The position numbers and the translations under genes were made by a program. From assembly GCF_900187445.1 (NCBI RefSeq), contig NZ_FYEB01000002.1, forward strand, positions 523,511-587,510: 64,000 nt of DNA, in the 5' to 3' direction. Of this stretch, positions 9,807 through 19,102 are shown one piece after another; the stretch's first letter is position 1, and each line of letters opens with the position of its first letter. This DNA is from Pseudomonas sp. Irchel s3b2. GTDB taxonomy: Bacteria > Pseudomonadota > Gammaproteobacteria > Pseudomonadales > Pseudomonadaceae. The notes under the pieces are model-generated. The model searched no databases. It saw only the letters and a program-made list of their open reading frames with translations, and had not been told where the DNA came from.

Positions 9807-10268
9807 TCAAACAGGCTGCCCCCGATCAATCTTGCTGCTCAAGATGATCGAAGTCGTCGTCTTCTCCACGCCATCCACACTGCCAATCTGATCCAGCAAC
9901 TGATCAAGTTGCTCCGGCGAATCAGTGCGCAACCACGCCACATAATCAAATTCACCACTCACCGCGCACAACTGCTGAACCTGCGCCATGGCGCTAAGCC
10001 GACGCAGCACTTCCTTGCCGGAGCGCGGTTGCACGGTGATCCCGACATAGGCCTGCAAGCCTCCATCCACCACTCGCTGACCCAGGCGCACACCATAACC
10101 GGTGATCACTTTGGCCTTTTCCAGCCGCGCCAGGCGTGAAGTGACGGTGGTGCGGGCGATACCCAGTTGGCGGGCGAGCATGGCTACACTTTCACGGGCA
10201 TTGATCTGCAGCGCCGCGATCAATTGGCGGTCGATTTCGTCGAGAACAGGCGGGCGAGTGTCAGGCAA
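9807..10268 (-). CDS. Lrp/AsnC-family transcriptional regulator, probably of davBA
   Basis: Leucine-responsive-type regulator of 153 residues. The N-terminal helix-turn-helix is DEIDRQLIAALQINARES...LARQLGIARTTVTSRLARLEKAKVITGY. The C-terminal RAM ligand-binding domain is VGITVQPRSGKEVLRRL...CAVSGEFDYVAWL. No ATG is in frame near the start. I chose TTG 10268 (LPDTRPPVLDEID) because GGAG stands 7 bases upstream; TTG at 10295 is an alternative. It is transcribed in the same direction as davBA, 217 bases upstream. Lrp-type regulators often sense an amino acid and control the adjacent catabolic genes, so lysine control of davBA is likely but unproven here. Confidence 0.88.
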   Translation of the reverse strand: MPDTRPPVLDEIDRQLIAALQINARESVAMLARQLGIARTTVTSRLARLEKAKVITGYGVRLGQRVVDGGLQAYVGITVQPRSGKEVLRRLSAMAQVQQLCAVSGEFDYVAWLRTDSPEQLDQLLDQIGSVDGVEKTTTSIILSSKIDRGQPV

Positions 10269-10405
10269 AGGGGCATCTCCAGCGGTACAGAGCAATGGGC
10301 AGGCATATTACAGGGAGTCCATGCCCTCAACGGGTTAATTGGATGGACACAAATTGTCACTCGTAGTCGAATGCGCACCAAGGGCTGTGAAGCGAGGGGA
10401 TCGAA

Positions 10406-11050
10406 ATGAAGAGCATGCCTGCGGCTCTGCAAGACTATGCACTGCAGATTGCGAATCACGAAATGGGGCATTACGTCGTAGCCCGAGCCCTGGGTTTTGA
10501 AACGGGTGATGTAACCCTGAAAGTTACCATGGGCCTGACCCACCATGGAGGGGCCTCCATTACCTTGACGCGGTCAATTTCGTCGATCGACGCCATGAAG
10601 GAACATTTGGAGGCTCGGATAATGGTCCTCTTCGCCGGCGCCATGGCGCAGACATTACCTGCAAAGCATTCGCCCGAGAAACGTGTCGATAAGTCGAAAG
10701 CGGCAGCCATCCTGAAAGGAGAGTTTGGAGCGGAACAGGACTACGCGAAAATAAGAGAGCTTCGGTATTTGCTTCGAAATATCTCCTACCCCGATACGGA
10801 CCCAGCGTCGTCTGACAGCATCATTGCTGAGCTGACAGAGATTAATGATCGCTTGTGGTTGCGGACTCAAAAAATCGTAGAGGAATTGGCCGATACGATT
10901 ACCGGATTGGCAGGGGTTCTGGTAGACCGCATGGTCCTCGTAGATCTGTGGGGGAGGGCTGGGGATTCGTATGAGGTTGTGTTGACGGGTGAAGTGCTTG
11001 AAGGGCTGGTGCCCGTGCAGGCGATACCAGCGTTGAGTGTTTGGGAGTAA
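10406..11050 (+). CDS. Orphan M41-like (HExxH) metallopeptidase-like protein, unknown function
   Basis: A 214-residue protein that begins MKSMPAALQDYALQIANHEM. It carries NHEMGHYVVARALGFETGDV, an HExxH zinc motif with an FtsH-peptidase-like (M41) continuation, and a helical region LEARIMVLFAGAMAQTL that in M41 proteins follows the motif. There is no AAA ATPase domain and no membrane segment, so this is a stand-alone peptidase domain. The start is supported by AGGGG 8 bases upstream. The neighbours (an Lrp regulator, then an Abi gene on the opposite strand) give no functional hint. It could be a small-molecule- or stress-related zinc protease or a phage-derived protein; I do not assign a role. 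Confidence 0.7.
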   Translation: MKSMPAALQDYALQIANHEMGHYVVARALGFETGDVTLKVTMGLTHHGGASITLTRSISSIDAMKEHLEARIMVLFAGAMAQTLPAKHSPEKRVDKSKAAAILKGEFGAEQDYAKIRELRYLLRNISYPDTDPASSDSIIAELTEINDRLWLRTQKIVEELADTITGLAGVLVDRMVLVDLWGRAGDSYEVVLTGEVLEGLVPVQAIPALSVWE

Positions 11051-11133
11051 GTATCCAGGTGGCCGCTGGGCGCAGTGAAGGTCGGGCATTTCAAGGGATG
11101 AGCTGCCGCTATTGTTCGGATTCCGTCGTCGTT

Positions 11134-11190
11134 CCTCAGCAAAAGAAACCTACGCGCCAGGCACGAAAAAGCCGCGAAGTGCGCGGCTTT
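11134..11190. repeat. Copy A of tRNA-terminator-like direct repeat
   Basis: This 57-base stretch matches 13163-13220 almost base for base. Over the first 43 bases I count four differences, three of them C/T. It begins cctcagcaaaagaaacctac and ends in the hairpin aaagccgcg/cgcggcttt. Copy B lies directly beyond the 3' end of tRNA-Ile2, where it provides the tRNA terminator. Copy A has no tRNA beside it. The pair brackets the Abi and DUF3077 genes. Confidence 0.75.
11168..11190. terminator. Bidirectional hairpin between the HEMGH gene and the Abi gene
   Basis: A 9-bp stem, aaagccgcg/cgcggcttt with a 5-base loop, is preceded by A residues and followed by T residues. It can end transcription of the plus-strand gene stopping at 11050 and of the minus-strand Abi gene stopping at 11259. 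Confidence 0.7.
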
Positions 11191-11258
11191 GAGCGGCTGA
11201 TATTCATATTCACAAGAAGCCTTAGTGTGAGCACCGGAGCTTTTGGTTTTCTATTGAA

Positions 11259-12257
11259 TTACTCAGCTATTTGCCAGAACGGGTCTTGGTGCCAGTCTTG
11301 TGGAAACCCCATTGCTCGCTGATTCACATTGGGAAACTCCTGCATCAAGTCCCGCAAGCGACGGTCCCAGCTGGTGTGCGGGCTCACTTGGCGCATCAGG
11401 TGATTGAGAATGCACAAAACCGAAAAAATCCGTGGATGCTGTGCCTGCTGAAGTAATGCAAGCGGCCACGAGAAGCCAGTTTTCTTAGGCAGTTCTGGCC
11501 GTATACCCAGCTCTCGATTCCACAGCCTCGCATGATGGGCGCAAATATTGCGGATGGTGGTCAATGTATGCAGCCATGACTGCAACAGTGGTGCTGGCAG
11601 TTCGAGGCATTTGGCGATGACTTTCTTGTCGGCGTCTCGCGCCAGCCCTTTGTAAAGATGTGACAGATCACCCAGGGTCAGTTCTTCCAGCATGGCCCAT
11701 CCCGGCATCAGTGACGGCTGGTCGTACGTTACTGGATAGTGCCGCGCGTAGCTTTCCTTGGCTCGTTGGTGTTTTAGATGATCCTTTCGCCCTTCATCTG
11801 TTTGCAAACGATCTATCCGTTGACACTCTTTTTCGTAATCGCTTCTAGCAGCGTTTTGCTTGGTACGTATGGTTTCCAGCAATCGAGCATGGTCATAGGA
11901 GCGCTGAAACAACCGCGCCTCCATGTACCAGTGTCCACCATGATTCGGTCCCATGTGATTGCTGATCAGAGAGCGAACTGCAACCTCGACGCGTTCGATG
12001 GCATCCATGGCAAGTAGACGCAGGCGGCGGTCGAAATCATAAAGCGTGGTCAGGTCACGAAATCCAGCGTCTTTGCGGAAGGGGTGGTCTTCGTCCTCCG
12101 CTTGCTGGAAAGTTCGCATGTAGGGGGTTAGGCGGAAGAAACTCACTGCCTGTAAAAAGTGGCGAGCCCGTGTGTCATCCTGAATATGCAACCCACGCTG
12201 CTTGAGCAATTCGATCTGTGCGGTGATATCGATGACGGGCTTATGGAAAACTCTCAT
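11259..12257 (-). CDS. Abi_2 / AbiD-AbiF family abortive-infection-type HEPN protein
   Basis: A 332-residue protein of the Abi_2 family (AbiD/AbiF-like), known from phage abortive infection. N-terminal hallmarks are the KPVIDITAQIELLKQRGL segment and FLQAVSFFRLTPYM, then TTLYDFDRRLRLLAMDAIERVEVAVRS. The C-terminal half holds RNICAHHARLWNRE, a HEPN RNase motif (R-N-x-x-x-H). HEPN domains usually cut RNA, so a nuclease that halts growth on infection is the standard model. It stands alone, without a partner antitoxin that I can see, unless the adjacent 245-base gap or the DUF3077 gene serves as one. Location next to a tRNA with a duplicated flank suggests acquisition. Confidence 0.85.
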   Translation of the reverse strand: MRVFHKPVIDITAQIELLKQRGLHIQDDTRARHFLQAVSFFRLTPYMRTFQQAEDEDHPFRKDAGFRDLTTLYDFDRRLRLLAMDAIERVEVAVRSLISNHMGPNHGGHWYMEARLFQRSYDHARLLETIRTKQNAARSDYEKECQRIDRLQTDEGRKDHLKHQRAKESYARHYPVTYDQPSLMPGWAMLEELTLGDLSHLYKGLARDADKKVIAKCLELPAPLLQSWLHTLTTIRNICAHHARLWNRELGIRPELPKKTGFSWPLALLQQAQHPRIFSVLCILNHLMRQVSPHTSWDRRLRDLMQEFPNVNQRAMGFPQDWHQDPFWQIAE

Positions 12258-12502
12258 GCCCTAAAAGCTCCGGGCAAAAAAAACCCGCGCAATTTGTGCT
12301 TAGCTGCTGACGCAACCATAGGCATGGCGGGTGTGTTGCGGGCAAGCCTAGGTACAACCGCATTGGTTTGCAAGTTTTTTGCTGAAGGCTCGATAGGCGG
12401 ATGTACCAGGTTTTGCATGAGTGATCTCGATGCTCTTGTTGACGGGGAACTGATCTTTTTCAGGTGAAAGCCACGCATTGCGTGGCTTTCTGGTTGGTCC
12501 GA
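12258..12502. other. Intergenic space between Abi and DUF3077 genes
   Basis: No convincing gene. A minus-strand frame of 74 codons (12254-12478) lacks a ribosome site and runs through the DUF3077 terminator hairpin. The Abi promoter must lie here. Near 12277 there is an A8 run (T8 on the minus strand) without a clear stem. Confidence 0.5.
12467..12489 (-). terminator. Terminator-like hairpin after the DUF3077 gene
   Basis: A perfect 10-bp stem, aaagccacgc/gcgtggcttt with a 3-base loop, lies 13 bases after the stop of the DUF3077 gene. The T run on the minus-strand side is short, so efficiency is uncertain. Confidence 0.65.
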
Positions 12503-12811
12503 CTAAACCTCGGATTCGTCTTTGGTCTGAGCCGGTCGCGGCGTAAGCGCCTTTACCACATCATCAATCACCGCTTTGCTCATCACCGTCAGATAGTGCG
12601 CGGCCCAAGCATGACGGTCGGTATCTTTTGCGTAGGCTGCGTCCTCTGCAAATGATTTGGCGAGGAACAGCAGATCGGAGGCCTGAGTCAATGCGTCGAC
12701 GATGGGCACGCCAGCGCTGACGTGGAACAGTGGCTGATCCGAGCAATAGGTGAAGGGCGTGAAGCCGATGGTTTTTAGTTCTGAAGTTGCGGATGGATTT
12801 GTTTTGGTCAT
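12503..12811 (-). CDS. DUF3077-family small protein
   Basis: A 102-residue protein, MTKTNPSATSELKTIGFTPF at the N-terminus. The core, PLFHVSAGVPIVDALTQASD and then LLFLAKSFAEDAAY, fits the DUF3077 family, which is restricted largely to Pseudomonas and often occurs in several copies per genome. No catalytic motif, signal peptide or membrane segment is visible, and the function is unknown. It is preceded by a long, hairpin-rich leader (12812-13060) and followed by a terminator, so it is a single-gene unit. Its place next to an Abi-type gene may be chance or may reflect a shared mobile pocket. Confidence 0.85.
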   Translation of the reverse strand: MTKTNPSATSELKTIGFTPFTYCSDQPLFHVSAGVPIVDALTQASDLLFLAKSFAEDAAYAKDTDRHAWAAHYLTVMSKAVIDDVVKALTPRPAQTKDESEV

Positions 12812-13060
12812 GGTTTTACTCCTGGGTTCGAGGAGCTGCCCTTTTCGTTACCACACGAAAAGGTGGCAGCTGTACGCAGGGTGGTAAACCGGGAACCAAG
12901 GAAACCGGCACGCCCGAGGGCGTCCCACGCACAGCCGCCATATCAAGATCACAGGCATAAAAACTGCCTGTATCAGTAATGAGTGCACTATTGCGCTGGT
13001 TTCACCGGGTTACCACACCCGATCGCTGCATTGGCAGCGACGTCCGGAGAGTATCCCGTC
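12812..13060 (-). promoter_or_regulatory. Hairpin-rich leader upstream of the DUF3077 gene (possible RNA element)
   Basis: On the minus strand the region can fold into four hairpins. They are CGCTGC/GCAGCG near 13030-13050; ACAGGCA/TGCCTGT with a 7-base loop near 12951-12971; ACGCCC/GGGCGT near 12912-12925; and a strong one at 12834-12871 (AGCTGCC, CCTTTTCGT with ACGAAAAGG, CAGCT). The last ends about 22 bases before the start codon. GGTTTACC and GGTGTGGTAACCC boxes recur in the leader. From memory, similar leaders precede other DUF3077-type genes in Pseudomonas, but I cannot confirm this here. It may be a regulatory 5' UTR or a separate small RNA. Confidence 0.5.
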
Positions 13061-13162
13061 GAAGAAAAGCCCAACAAGGCGGAAAAGTGCCTAAACGCAC
13101 CCATTACGCAATTCTCGGAGTTTGCCTACAAGGTCTGCGGGCGTCATCCGATATTGCGACAC

Positions 13163-13220
13163 CCTCAGCAAAACAAACCTATGCGTCAGGTACGAAAAAG
13201 CCGCGCAATCGCGCGGCTTT
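13163..13220. repeat. Copy B of tRNA-terminator-like direct repeat
   Basis: Partner of 11134-11190, starting cctcagcaaaacaaacctat. It runs into the hairpin that terminates tRNA-Ile2. Being attached to the tRNA it is probably the original copy. Confidence 0.75.
13197..13220 (-). terminator. Terminator of tRNA-Ile2
   Basis: A 10-bp stem, aaagccgcgc/gcgcggcttt with a 4-base loop, starts 6 bases beyond the tRNA 3' CCA. On the minus strand it is followed by TTTTTCG. Confidence 0.8.
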
Positions 13221-13226
13221 CGTGTT

Positions 13227-13303
<77 letters not shown>

Positions 13304-13318
13304 TCAGTAGGCCGCGGA

Positions 13319-16300
13319 TTATAGCGATGGTTTCTCGGCTGTGCTATCCGAAAAATCCAATATGACTGTACGAAGAAACGTCGCGGCGAATTCGTCCGGT
13401 GGCAATGGCGGGCTGACGATGTACCCCTGGATCTGTTCACAGCCCTCCGCAGCCAGGAATTGCTGCTGCGCCAGGGTTTCGACGCCCTCGGCGATGACGG
13501 TGAATTGCATGCTGCGGCCCAGTGCAATGATCGCACGAACAATCGCCGCGTCGTGTGGGTCGTCCGGCAGGCCGCGGACGAACGATTGGTCGATCTTGAT
13601 GATGTCCAGCGGCAGGCGTTTGAGGTAGCTCAGGGACGAATAGCCGGTGCCGAAATCGTCGATCGCCAGTTGCACACCCAGGCGTTTGAGTTGATGCAGC
13701 ACCGCCAGCGCTTCTTCGGCTTGGCTCATGATGAAGTTTTCGGTGATCTCCAGTTGCAGGAGATCGGGTTTGAGCTGGTTGTCCTTGAGCAATTGCTCGA
13801 TCCGGCCGAGCAGGTTCGGTTGGCGCAGTTGCGCACCCGCAAGGTTGACTGAGAGTGGGCCCAGGCACTCATAGACCTGATTCCACTCGTACATCTGTCG
13901 GCAGGCGGTCTCAAGTACCCAATCGCCGATTTGCAGGATCATGCCGTTTTCTTCGGCCAGGGGAATGAAGTGCTCGGGAGGTACATCGCCGAAGGTGGGA
14001 TGATGCCAGCGAATCAGCGCTTCGGCGCCGACCACTCGATGATCGTCCAGACTGATTTTGGGCTGGTAGTACAAAAACAGCTCATTGCGCTCGATGGCAC
14101 GCCGCAGTTCATGTTCCAGCGCCACGCGCTCGCTGGCTTGGGCGGTGAGGTCGCGGGTGTAGCTTTCAACCCGGTTGCGGCCCTTGGCCTTGGAGCGATA
14201 CATGGCGGCGTCGGCGTTCTTGATCAGCGAGGCGACGTCGCAGCCGTCTTTGGGGTACAGGCTGGTGCCAATGCTGGCGCTGATGAAAAACTCGTGCTCG
14301 CCGGCCTGGAAAGGGGCGGAGAAGCAATTGAGCAGCTTGGTGGCAATGTTGTCGGCATCGCTGGACTGTTGCAGGCCGGGGAGCAGGATGATGAATTCGT
14401 CGCCACCCAAACGCGCCACGGTATCGATATCGCGCAGTTGCTCCTTGAGGCGCACGGCGATGCCTTTGAGCAGCAGGTCGCCGACCGGGTGACCGAGGCT
14501 GTCGTTGATGTGTTTGAAACGGTCCAGGTCGAGGAACAGCACCGCGCCCTGGCCCCCGTTTTCCTGCTGGCTGTTCAGTGCGGTCAGCAGCCGACTCTCA
14601 AACAGCGTGCGGTTTGGCAGGCCAGTCAGCGGGTCGTGATGCGCCTGGTAGTCGAGTTTGGCCTGAGCGTGTTTGAGGCTGGAAATGTCTGCGAACACCG
14701 CAACAAAGTGGGTGATGGAGTTGTCCCGGTTGCGCACCGCGCTGATGGTCAGCCAGCTCGGGTAGAGCTCGCCATTCTTGCGCCGGTTGGAAATCTCGCC
14801 TTGCCAATGACCGTCGGCGGTCAACTGATGCCACATCGCCGCATAAAATGCGCTGTCGTGCAGGCCCGAGGCGAGCAGGCGAGGGGTGTGGCCCAGAGCT
14901 TCGCTCTCGCTGTAGCCAGTGATTTCGGTGAATGCACGATTGACCGCACTGATGTGCTGTTGGGTGTCGGTGATCAATACACCCTCGGCGGTGCTCTCGA
15001 ACACCGTGGCGGCCTGTTGCAGTTTCTCCTGCATCAGGTGCCGCTCGGTAATGTCCCGGGCGATGGTCAGCATGCAGTCCTCATCGCCGATGGGCAGCGG
15101 TCGGCTTGAAACCTCACAAAGCCGGATCTGCCCGTCTTTGCGGCGGATGTGACAACCGAAGTCACGGACGAAACCATCCCGGTGCAATAGCTCGAGCATC
15201 TGCTTGCGTTCGTTGAGGTTGACCCAGATCCCCAGGTCCAGGGCCGACCGATCCACGGACATTGCGCTGTTGAAGCCGGTAATACGGCTGAAACCTTCGT
15301 TGACTTCCAATAATAAACCGTCGCTCTGCCGGGACAGCAGCAAACCGTCGGGGGAAGCATGAAAGGCCTTGGCGAATTTCTCTTCGGAGGTTTGCAGTTG
15401 TTGCTGGGTTTCTTTGAGCTGACTGATGTCCCGCACGACGACCACCAGGGCCGGGGTCGTATCGAGATCGAAAGGCTCGGCGGAAATCAGGCCGGTAAAC
15501 ACCTGGCCATTGCTGCGGCGAAAGGGCATCTCCAAATTGCGGATGCTGCCGGCCTGCAAGCGCTGCAACAAACCCGGCCCCACGCCGGGTACGCCCCAGA
15601 TATTCAGATCGGTGGCGGTCTGGCCTATGACGTCTTCGGCCTTGAGGCCGATCTGTTCCTCGAACGCTTCGTTGACCTCCAGCAGACAGCCGTCGGATAG
15701 CCGCGCGATCACCAGAATATCTGGGCATTGCTGGAACACCGAAGCAAACTTCTGTTCCGACAGGCGCAGCGCCTCTTCGGTACGCTTGGCTTCGCTGATG
15801 TCGATCATCAGCCCGCGCAGTACCGGTTCATGGGCGTGCTCGATCAGGCTGACGATATCGCGAACCCAAAGGCAGCGGCCGTCAGCGGTGATGACTCGGT
15901 AATCGACGCTGTGATCGCGCCCGGCCGCCACTTCACGGTCGCAGAAGGTTTGGGCCCGGGTCAGGTCCGCGGGGTGGATGATGTTGCGCCAGAAACCCGG
16001 AATCAGCCAATGGGGCAGGGGATAACCAAGGAGATCCTGAGCATGGGGTGACACGTAGCTGTAGGTGTAATCGCTGATCCGCGCTTCCCAGGCGATGGCT
16101 GAAAGACTCTCCACCAGCCCGCGGTAATGGTATTCGCTGCTGCGCAGCTCCTGTTCAAGAGCGACCCGGCGGGCAATTTCCGAACTGAGTCGGCGATTGA
16201 TCCGAATAACCACCGCCAGCACGATCATCAGAAACAGTAATCCCGGCAGGCCGTACATCAGCACGTCGAGCCAGAAGGTTCGATGGTCCAGAACGTTACC

Positions 16301-17065
16301 GACCCAGTGCTCCTGGATGGCACTGATTTCACTCGGGGTCATGTCTGCCAGGACTTTGTCCAGGATGCTGACCAGCAGCTTGTTGTTCGGGGGCACAGCC
16401 ATCGCCAATTGGTAGCGATAGGGTGTTTCACCGCTGACGTAGAGCCCGTCGAGCTTGAGCTGGCGCAGGCTCCAGACACTGGAGGCGAGATCGCCCACTA
16501 CGGCGTCCACCTCGTCGGTGGCCAGCGCCTGCAGCGCCGAGCTGACATTGGGCATCGCCACCAGATTCAGATCGGGATGGTGGGTGCGCAATAGTTCATG
16601 GGGGGCGTAGTTTTCCACCACGGCAATCTTCAGCCCGTACAGGTCGTCGATTTTGCGCGGTTGGGGGCCTCCGACGTGAGCCAGAATGACTATAGGAAAA
16701 TCGAGATAGGGGCGGGTGAACGACAGATAAGTCTGACGCTCGGGGGTCGACATGATGCCCGGCAGGATATCCAGCTTGCCTTGTTTCGCCTGCTGCAAGA
16801 CTTCAGTCCAGCTCACTGGCTCGATGGGCGTGAGTTTGATCGCCAGGCGTTGACGGATGACGTTGATGTAATCCGCTGCCAGGCCCTGATAACGCCCATG
16901 TTCGTCGCGAAATTCAAACGGCGGCCAGGACGCGTCCACGCCCAGGCGCAATTCCGGGTGAGCCGTCAGCCAGCTACGCTCTTCGTCGGTAAGAGTCAGC
17001 GCGCCAGCCGTTGCGGTCCAGGTCATCAGCGACAGCAAAAAAAGCACGGTCGGCCATCTGGGCAT
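13319..17065 (-). CDS. rmcA: RmcA-like multidomain c-di-GMP enzyme (periplasmic sensor, PAS, GGDEF, EAL)
   Basis: A 1248-residue inner-membrane protein. It has a signal peptide (about 1-22), a periplasmic SBP_bac_3-type domain (about 25-260), a membrane helix (LMYGLPGLLFLMIVLAVVI, about 270-290) and four PAS domains (about 300-815). A GGDEF domain follows with an intact LARLGGDEF near 885, then an EAL domain (GAEALIRWHHP near 1017). Both catalytic signatures look complete. Size, domains and position beside rpoD match P. aeruginosa PA0575 (RmcA), which lowers c-di-GMP in response to redox state and affects biofilm. The periplasmic domain suggests an amino-acid-like ligand. It is followed by the tRNA-Ile2 gene and preceded by the rpoD terminator. 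Confidence 0.9.
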   Translation of the reverse strand: MPRWPTVLFLLSLMTWTATAGALTLTDEERSWLTAHPELRLGVDASWPPFEFRDEHGRYQGLAADYINVIRQRLAIKLTPIEPVSWTEVLQQAKQGKLDILPGIMSTPERQTYLSFTRPYLDFPIVILAHVGGPQPRKIDDLYGLKIAVVENYAPHELLRTHHPDLNLVAMPNVSSALQALATDEVDAVVGDLASSVWSLRQLKLDGLYVSGETPYRYQLAMAVPPNNKLLVSILDKVLADMTPSEISAIQEHWVGNVLDHRTFWLDVLMYGLPGLLFLMIVLAVVIRINRRLSSEIARRVALEQELRSSEYHYRGLVESLSAIAWEARISDYTYSYVSPHAQDLLGYPLPHWLIPGFWRNIIHPADLTRAQTFCDREVAAGRDHSVDYRVITADGRCLWVRDIVSLIEHAHEPVLRGLMIDISEAKRTEEALRLSEQKFASVFQQCPDILVIARLSDGCLLEVNEAFEEQIGLKAEDVIGQTATDLNIWGVPGVGPGLLQRLQAGSIRNLEMPFRRSNGQVFTGLISAEPFDLDTTPALVVVVRDISQLKETQQQLQTSEEKFAKAFHASPDGLLLSRQSDGLLLEVNEGFSRITGFNSAMSVDRSALDLGIWVNLNERKQMLELLHRDGFVRDFGCHIRRKDGQIRLCEVSSRPLPIGDEDCMLTIARDITERHLMQEKLQQAATVFESTAEGVLITDTQQHISAVNRAFTEITGYSESEALGHTPRLLASGLHDSAFYAAMWHQLTADGHWQGEISNRRKNGELYPSWLTISAVRNRDNSITHFVAVFADISSLKHAQAKLDYQAHHDPLTGLPNRTLFESRLLTALNSQQENGGQGAVLFLDLDRFKHINDSLGHPVGDLLLKGIAVRLKEQLRDIDTVARLGGDEFIILLPGLQQSSDADNIATKLLNCFSAPFQAGEHEFFISASIGTSLYPKDGCDVASLIKNADAAMYRSKAKGRNRVESYTRDLTAQASERVALEHELRRAIERNELFLYYQPKISLDDHRVVGAEALIRWHHPTFGDVPPEHFIPLAEENGMILQIGDWVLETACRQMYEWNQVYECLGPLSVNLAGAQLRQPNLLGRIEQLLKDNQLKPDLLQLEITENFIMSQAEEALAVLHQLKRLGVQLAIDDFGTGYSSLSYLKRLPLDIIKIDQSFVRGLPDDPHDAAIVRAIIALGRSMQFTVIAEGVETLAQQQFLAAEGCEQIQGYIVSPPLPPDEFAATFLRTVILDFSDSTAEKPSL

Positions 17066-17157
17066 AACGGTCTCGTTACGGCTTGGGGGAATGTTTCGAG
17101 TGTAGACGGGCTATTCGGAGGGGGGGGCGTGCGGGGCATTTAATCTGCATAAAGCAA

Positions 17158-17180
17158 AACCCCCGGCCTGGGCCGGGGGT
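17158..17180 (-). terminator. Terminator of rpoD
   Basis: A near-perfect 10-bp stem, AACCCCCGGCC/GGCCGGGGGTT, closed by a very short loop, lies just after the rpoD stop. On the minus strand it is followed by TTTGCTTT. It separates rpoD from rmcA. Confidence 0.8.
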
Positions 17181-17187
17181 TCTGTGA

Positions 17188-19035
<1,848 letters not shown>

Positions 19036-19102
19036 AACACCCTATCCACTGAAGGTCTTGGCGGGCAAAAAACAAGCCGAGGATTATACCTGAGCTATGA
19101 CC

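Noticed and set aside
12254..12478. Minus-strand frame of 74 codons between the Abi and DUF3077 genes
   Set aside because: It begins inside the DUF3077 terminator, has no ribosome site, and overlaps the Abi start in another frame; no family resemblance.
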